A DNA stretch of 64,000 nt from Brachynemurus nebulosus (Eukaryota; Arthropoda; Insecta; Neuroptera; Myrmeleontidae), in NCBI GenBank assembly GCA_035578155.1, contig JAPWDM010000008.1, positions 21,166,598 to 21,230,597 of the forward strand, given 5' to 3'. The position numbers and the translations under genes were made by a program. The notes below the pieces were generated by a model that was not told the origin of the DNA, did not search any database, and saw only the letters and a program-made list of their open reading frames with translations. This document shows positions 57,830-64,000 of the stretch, in pieces (within the stretch, counting starts at the first letter, position 1; the number at the start of each line of letters is the position of its first letter).

Positions 57830-59382
57830 TGGCTTTATAAAACTATTTCTTCATTAACCTGCAACAATAAGCATTTATTCTTGACGTCATTAGAGAGAGA
57901 AAAACATCCTCTAAACAGCTGTACCAATAAAAACTACGGATTTCAACATTTACTATCTCATTTTACAGAATTACTATCCTACAGTTTTTCAAAGAAATAA
58001 AATGTGTGTCTAACTTATTGTTAGACATATAATTTTCGTCATAATTTTTATATTGTTTTAGTTTTGACATGTATGTGTTCAGAATTTTATCGCGCATCAT
58101 TTAATGATGTTTGAAGTTATATTCGATGTATATATAAAAAAATACATGCTATATATGTATATCCGTTTAGACCCGAACACATTAGTTTATTACTCTATGG
58201 CCGCGATTCGCACCAGTTGTAACTCCCACTGTTCATACGTTAATATTCCCCCCAGAATTACGCGGTTTATGCCTCCTTCTGGTGTCATATCGTATGTTTA
58301 CTTTATAGAGAGGCGTATTATGTATTGCCCCCTCTCCCTTCCCACAAAATATTTTGAAGTCTTTTACAAGTTCAAAGACATCAGACGATATAAAACACTG
58401 TCCTAAACCCGACGGGAGAGGTTAGTTTGCATGTTATTACATTATTTAAGTAAGTGTCTGGGTCAAGACGGATTTGGGGAGTAGACCCGGACACTTACTA
58501 ATTATTTTTTATTTTTTTTTTATTTTTACTTATAATGAAACAAATGGGTCAGAGATATAACAAATAATATATGGTCTTTCTAATGGTAACACTTTTGTTG
58601 GTGATATCTATGAAGAAAACATGTATAAACATAAAACTATACCAAAAAATTTGAGAGACAGGTCTACCCACACTGTCAACTTCCCATTGGGTGTTCTTAA
58701 AGACTGGAGACTACTGTACATAAATAATTCTTTTTCCATTTCGGGCAATTTCTCCCCTGGGCCCCCGATAGAGGCTTTGCCCCTTGGACCATACCGGGGG
58801 CTTCGCCTTCTGTACCTAAGGGCGGCGGCTCCACCCTTATCAAACAAATGATAACATCATTTGTTCTCAAGATATGCGAGACAAAATATATTTCAAAAAC
58901 AGTTTCTTATTTCGTTTTTTTTTTTTTTTTTTATTTTTAAATTTTATAATAATATACTGGTATTTTTAACATCAAGGAAGGTTCTTAGGCCATTATATAA
59001 TAATGTTATGGTAAAAAATCCATATAATCCATGTTATCTTAATAAAGTTAATTCTGTTTTTTTACCACAAAAAACAAACCGCTAATCCGAATTTGCTGAA
59101 AACTTTATCCGGTCTTCATTTTTTGATTACGCATCTAATGTCCAGAGTTGATATCATCATTTGTTCTCGAGATATGCGAGACGAAAAAAAATCCACGAAC
59201 GAACGAACGAACTAACGAACGCACGCACAGACATCACGCTAAAAACGATGGATTCGGATTCTAGTGACCTTGAAACATGGAGATATGTCAAAATTAGCGA
59301 TTCGTAAAATCGGACCCATTACAATAACTTCCTATGGGAAGTTAAAAATATAAAAAAGTGTCCAGGCTAGACGGTTTTACGA
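57830..59382. mobile_element. MITE A, copy 1, split by repeat B
   Basis: Matches copy 2 (60742-61628) from 'ttcattaacctgcaacaata' to the right end 'gacggttttac', with repeat B inserted at 58658-59345. The left TIR is missing next to the piggyBac MITE. Contains 'agtgtctgggtcaagacgg' and 'agacccggacac' facing each other at 58454-58497. Confidence 0.75.
58658..59345. repeat. Dispersed repeat B, copy 2
   Basis: Near-identical to 6211-6901. The uninterrupted MITE A copy ('accaaaaaaatgtaaaaaag', about 61584) shows the pre-insertion state, which limits repeat B to about this interval. Confidence 0.8.
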
Positions 59383-60301
59383 TATTTGTAAAATTTTGTA
59401 AAAAAAAAGATATAAAAGCGAAATCAGGGTGAACCACTAGTATAAAATTAATATAGGTATGTCCTTAGAGGAAGACATAATATATTATTTAAAAAAACGT
59501 ATACTTACTCAAACGCACATTTAAATTTTAAATTACACTATTCCTTTTCGATTTTCAAAGTCTCCTGTGACTGCAAAGTTTTACCATTTTACCTAATACA
59601 TCATTGGAAGCATCGCTCTATATATCTCTTTCCACTTTATTTACCTTTCTCTATAACTACTTATTGTTTGTACTACAAGAACAAGGGTTACTTTTACTGC
59701 CTCATTTATCAATACGCGAAGAACATTTTATTAGTATGTAAATAGGCCGCAAGATAGAATGAGGGATGAGATCGAGAAGAATGTGATGGTGGTATAATAA
59801 AATATTTTTGTAGAATAAACTTTTAGGATGCGACGATGAATTATCGAAAATGAAGTTTAAAATTTATAGGTATACTAGATACGTCAAGTAATCTTGATAT
59901 AGCAGATATTTTCTAAATTTTATTACCTATTACTTGTAATTTATAGGTAATTTATAATTGTTCAACTTGATCAGTTCGACTGAATTAAAAAAAAAATATT
60001 ACCAAATTATTCAGTGACCCCAAATTTATGGAAAAATTGAATTTGTATCGTTTTCGTGACATTTAATTTAAGAAACATTGAATTTTTGTACTTAATGACG
60101 TCATTTTGGCATTACCTCTGGCTGACTTACCAGAAAATCAGACCTCTATAGTTGAGAATTTTTTTGTGAAAGCGAAACAAACACACGAAATGATGTTTTA
60201 AGGATTTATTCTACGTATTACCTGTATACCTAGGTATATTATTTTATTTATGTTCAAAAATACACATCGCAAATTAATTTTTCTCGGAAACCAGTTTAAC
60301 G

Positions 60302-60467
60302 TACACGGAGAGAAATTTCTTATAAAAATTACTGTGCTCATACTACAATCGACGTGTAACAGACGAACATATCCAATTTTTGTACGGTAAAATTGGATAT
60401 GTTCGCCTGTTACACGTCGATTGTAGTATGAGCACAGTAATTTTTATAGGAATTTTCTCTCCGTGTA
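60302..60467. repeat. Compact palindrome, 79-bp arms
   Basis: 60302-60380 and 60389-60467 are reverse complements with a few mismatches around an 8-nt loop. Outer 'tacacggagaga', inner 'aacatatccaatttt'. RNA from either strand would form one long hairpin. Confidence 0.85.
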
Positions 60468-60741
60468 GAGTAATTAGTTCAAAAACAAATTTTGTGATTT
60501 GTTCTCTTCTTTCTAATAGTGTAAAAAAATGTCGCAAAAAGCTTCAAACTTGGAGAAATTTTAGCAAAAAATTATTTTTTTCACAAAAAATGCACAAAAA
60601 ACGATGTTCTTGGCATCGGATGTTTCTGGCTGAAAAACTGATCCTAGATTTTTGGACTTCCAATATTTTCACCAAATTTAGTAAAAATAGGATGTTTTGT
60701 TCGAGAGTTATCGTGCGGACACATAAATACATACATATATA

Positions 60742-61628
60742 CCGTAAAACCGTCTAGACCCGGACAGGGGTCTAGCCCCGGACACTTTGCACCAATCTTC
60801 AAAGTAAGTAGTTTCTACATTAACCTGCTGCAATAAACATTTGTTCTTGACGTCATTAGAGAGAGAAAAACATCATCTAAACAACTGTACCAATAAAAAC
60901 TACGGATTTCAACTTTTACTATCTCATTTTACAGGATTACTATTCTCTAGTTTTTCAAAGAAATAAAATGTGTGTCTAGCTTAGACATGTAATTTTCGTC
61001 ATAATTGTCATATTATTTTAATTTTGATATGTATGTGTTCAGAATTTTATCGCGCATCATTTAATGATTCGATGTATATATAAAAAAATACATGCTATAT
61101 ACATATATCTGTTTAAACCCGGACACGTCAGTTTATTACACTATGGCCGGGATTCGCACTGGCTGTAACTTCCACTATCCATACGTTATATTCCCGCCAG
61201 AATTACGCGGTTTATGCCTCCTTCTAGTGTCATATCGCATGTTTACTTCATAGAGAGGCATACTATGTATTGACCCCTCTCTCTTCCCGCAAAAAGTTTT
61301 GAAGCCTTTGACAGGTTCAAAGACATCAGACGATATAAAAGACTGTCCTAACCCCGACGGGAGAGATTAGTTTGCATGTTATTACATTATTTAAGTAAGT
61401 GTCCGGGTCAAGACGGATTTGGGGTGTAGACCCGGACACCTACTAATTATTTTTTATTTTTTTTATTTTTACTTATAATGAAACAAATGGGTCAGGGATA
61501 TAACAAATAATATACGCTCTTTCTAATGGTGATACTTTTATTGATGATATCTATGAAGGAAACATGTATAAACATAAAATTATACCAAAAAAATGTAAAA
61601 AAGTGTCCGGGTCTAGACGGTTTTACGG
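60742..61628. mobile_element. MITE A, copy 2, intact ends
   Basis: TIR 'ccgtaaaaccgtctagaccc' continuing 'ggac' at both ends, inverted and perfect over 24 bp, with TA on both outer sides. The word 'gacccggacac' or close variants recurs about six times (two at the left end, one near 61108, a facing pair at 61401-61440, one at the right end). It is 887 bp without a coding frame. It landed in the AT-rich linker of a D+E repeat. Confidence 0.85.
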
Positions 61629-62184
61629 TACATACATCTACACATACACTGATTTCTCGTTGTAAGCAACTTGAAATAAAATCATATATCTTACTCTTTT
61701 TAGATAATAAAATTCGCATATACATAATAAGAGTAAAGCATATGATTCTATTTCAATTTTGATGTTGCTTACAACGAGAAACCAGTGTATATATTATAAA
61801 TTTTAGTGAATGTCATTTTCGGCTTCTAGGGACATCAAAACAAATTTCTGTCATAGTCCCGGCCCCGGGCTCAAGTTCCGACATGATAGTGGTTATAATA
61901 GCTAAATTTTCGATTTGAAAATTCGCTAAAAAGTATATTTTAATAATCCTGTGTGTTTACTCTAGAAAAATAACAAAAATAAATAAATAAATAAAAATAG
62001 TACAAATAAATACAATACAAACAAAAAATACAAATATGGAAAAAAAAATGCTTTTATTCCAGATAACAATCAAGTTGGTATTTCCGTTTCCCTATGTTTA
62101 AATAATGTAGTTTTGAGATAATCGTCTCTGGGCCATCAATACAAGTTCTTCTTTACATTCAAAAAAAAATTTTCTATACTTAAA

Positions 62185-63800
62185 TACAAAGCCGGATCCG
62201 GGTTTTTTAAAGGGTCCGATCAAAGTGTCCATTTTGAATATTTGAATCAATATTTGAGATTTGTTTTAGTTTTTCACATTATTTAGTTTTGCTTTATTTA
62301 TTGTTTTAATTGTTATTTTATGTGTTCTATATTTGTTGGGGTGGGAATGACTCGATATAAAAAAACATCTAAAGCCCCAAAGTGGGTTAATCCACCCTGT
62401 CGACATTTTTTTAAGCATTAGAGAAATGCCTAAAGGCTATTCTTTAACTCTGAATAGATTTCTAGTAACCAGGAATCATTTTCTCCATTAATTGGAATAA
62501 CATTAGGCTGTGCAATATGCAGGGCTGGGAATTATTTAAAATGATTTCATTTTAAATATGTATTTAAAATACAAAATGGCATTTTGCATTTTCTATTTTA
62601 AATAATTTCGATCAAACCATTTTCCATTTTCTATTTAAAATGAAAATTTGAATCCATTTTACATTTAAAATGAAAATGCATGAATACTCAAATTCATATG
62701 TATATGTATGCCACTTATGACTCATATTAATCATAGAACTCGAATTTAACGCCGTCTAACAAATTCTAAGTTAAATATTTGACTCAAATTTTTATAACTC
62801 GAGTAACAATGTCACTTGAGTTAAATTTATTACTAGAGCTACAGTTCTCTCAAGTCAAACTTTTCTGACTCAAGTTGTGTGCTGTTATCTTTAAGACACG
62901 TCGATAAAAAATGTTTTGGTATTTTGAGTAAATGATTTTCATAATTTAGAAATCGCAATTGTAGCATAGTGAAGGTTTGGATCTGTCAAGGTTGAATTAA
63001 ATTTTGCGATATTTTTGAGTAACATATTTTTGAGAGTATTTAGTTAAATTTCATATCATGTAAACTTTATAAAAATTTCTCAAAAGACTGCCCTTATTTA
63101 ATTTCAGTACGTTAATTTTCTTAACTTTTTTTTTATTCATAGAAATAATGATAAAAATATTAAGTATAGAATAAATTTAAAGTAAAAAAAGCATTTTGCA
63201 TTTTATAATCCATTTTAAACAGCTACTTTGCATTTTCTGTTTTAAATATGTTCAGCAAAACCATTTTCTATTTTATATTTTAAATGTATTTTTGGAAACC
63301 ATTTTCCATTTTCTATTTTAAATGGTTTCAATGAACCATTTTTCCCAATCCTAGTAATATGAAATGTCGTTTCCCGACCACCTAGACGATCATGCAATTC
63401 TGGTAAATATCGACACTTTTTTAAGCATTAGAGAAATGTTTGAAAGCAATTCCTTAATTATAAGCAGAATTCTTGTCGCTTGGAATTATTTCCGCCATTA
63501 ACTGGAACAGTATTAGGTCGTGTAATATGAAATGTCGTTTTCCGACCACTTCGTCGAGAATGTAATTTAGATACATTACCATTTAGGGCCGGATCATCGC
63601 ATAGATAAATGAAACAAATGGCTAGGGCCCGGTTTTTTGAAGGGTCTAGTCAAACTATCTATTTTGAATAGTTGAATTAATATTTGAGTTTTAGTTTTTC
63701 ACTTAATTTAATTTTGTTTTATTTATTATTTTATTTTGTTTGTGTGCTCTATATCCTGTGGGGGTAGGAGGGGGCCCGGTAAGAAGAACATGTCTAGGGT
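62185..63800. repeat. Duplicated block (order K-L-L-K)
   Basis: Segment L ('cgacattttt(t)taagcatta' to 'aatatgaaatgtcgtttcc') occurs at 62398-62519 plus 63354-63406 and again at 63407-63590. Segment K ('gggttttttaaagggtccga...attttgaata') occurs at 62192-62345 and 63628-63780. The first L is interrupted by a hAT MITE. The array may continue beyond the window. Confidence 0.75.
62520..63353. mobile_element. hAT-type MITE with paralogous empty site
   Basis: Ends 'cagggctggga' and inverted 'taggattggga', flanks 'gcaatatg' (62512-62519) and 'gtaatatg' (63354-63361). The second copy of segment L has a single 'gtaatatg' at the same place (about 63523-63530), the empty site. The interior consists of 'cattttctattttaaat' repeats. 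Confidence 0.85.
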
Positions 63801-64000
63801 TCGGTAAGAAGAAAACGAAAGTTCATTAAAATTTTCCAGTTCAGAAAATTATAGTTTAAGTGATGCAGATCACTTAAACGTGAAGTTAGTTTGAAAAGTT
63901 AGGAACGAAAAGTTAGTTTAAGATTTTTGGGAAGTCAGTTTTACGGCATTAAAAAGGTAGTACAAATAGACATGCGATTTTTTAATTCAAAATATTTGAA

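Larger units (their letters stand above)
60256..61932. repeat. Repeat D+E copy interrupted by MITE A
   Basis: The family-D part with 'ggcatcggatgtttctggct' and 'gttatcgtgcggacacat' ends at 60724. Family E resumes at 61797 ('aaattttagtgaatgtcatt'). MITE A and an imperfect hairpin (61640-61790, 'ctcgttgtaagcaac' against 'gttgcttacaacgag') lie between them. A further palindrome is in its left part. Confidence 0.65.

Overview
The window is AT-rich animal DNA, most likely from an insect. The reasons are spliced genes with GT/AG introns, a gypsy-type errantivirus-like element with a short env-like frame, and dense MITEs of the Tc1/mariner, hAT, piggyBac/TTAA and Harbinger kinds. I cannot name the species. 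Very little of the sequence is host coding.

Host genes. Four plus-strand exons (5903-6177, 7498-7727, 10560-10753, 31257-31382) join in phase to 825 nt (275 codons). They encode the IQ motif and most of the Dbl-homology (RhoGEF) domain of a Ras-GRF-type exchange factor. The PH part should lie upstream. The rest of the DH domain, the second PH and the Ras-GEF (CDC25) part should lie downstream, and I found no further exon inside the window. A complete single-exon TNFAIP8/TIPE-like gene (40346-40942, same strand) lies after the last visible exon. It is therefore probably nested in a Ras-GRF intron longer than 32 kb.

Mobile DNA. The intron between the third and fourth exons carries an 11.96-kb LTR element (19095-31054) in antisense. 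Its two 1343-bp LTRs look identical, and it has a tRNA-Leu-type primer site, intact gag and pol, a polypurine tract and a short env-like frame. Gag and pol overlap in the -1 frame across a T_TTA_AAC slippery heptamer followed by an 8-bp stem-loop. The element split an (AT)n tract. Other elements are a decayed Tc1 copy with doubled (IR/DR-like) ends (36254-37889) and three piggyBac-like TTAA MITEs. There are also several hAT derivatives with readable 8-bp target duplications, two of them nested, and a TIR element carrying a broken MADF gene. A tRNA-derived SINE, several long palindromes and many short TA- or TTAA-flanked MITEs complete the set.

Layout. 1-5.9 kb: SINE, two inverted-repeat elements, otherwise plain AT-rich DNA. 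5.9-10.8 kb: three exons separated by repeats. 10.8-19 kb: MITEs and two diverged tandem arrays (about 160-bp and 143-bp units). 19.1-31.05 kb: the LTR element. 31.3 kb: the fourth exon. 32-40 kb: piggyBac MITEs and Tc1. 40.3-41.1 kb: the TNFAIP8-like gene. 42-64 kb: a transposon graveyard with clear nesting order, near-perfect palindromes, one of which contains a hammerhead-ribozyme-like core, and two hAT insertions whose age order can be read directly.
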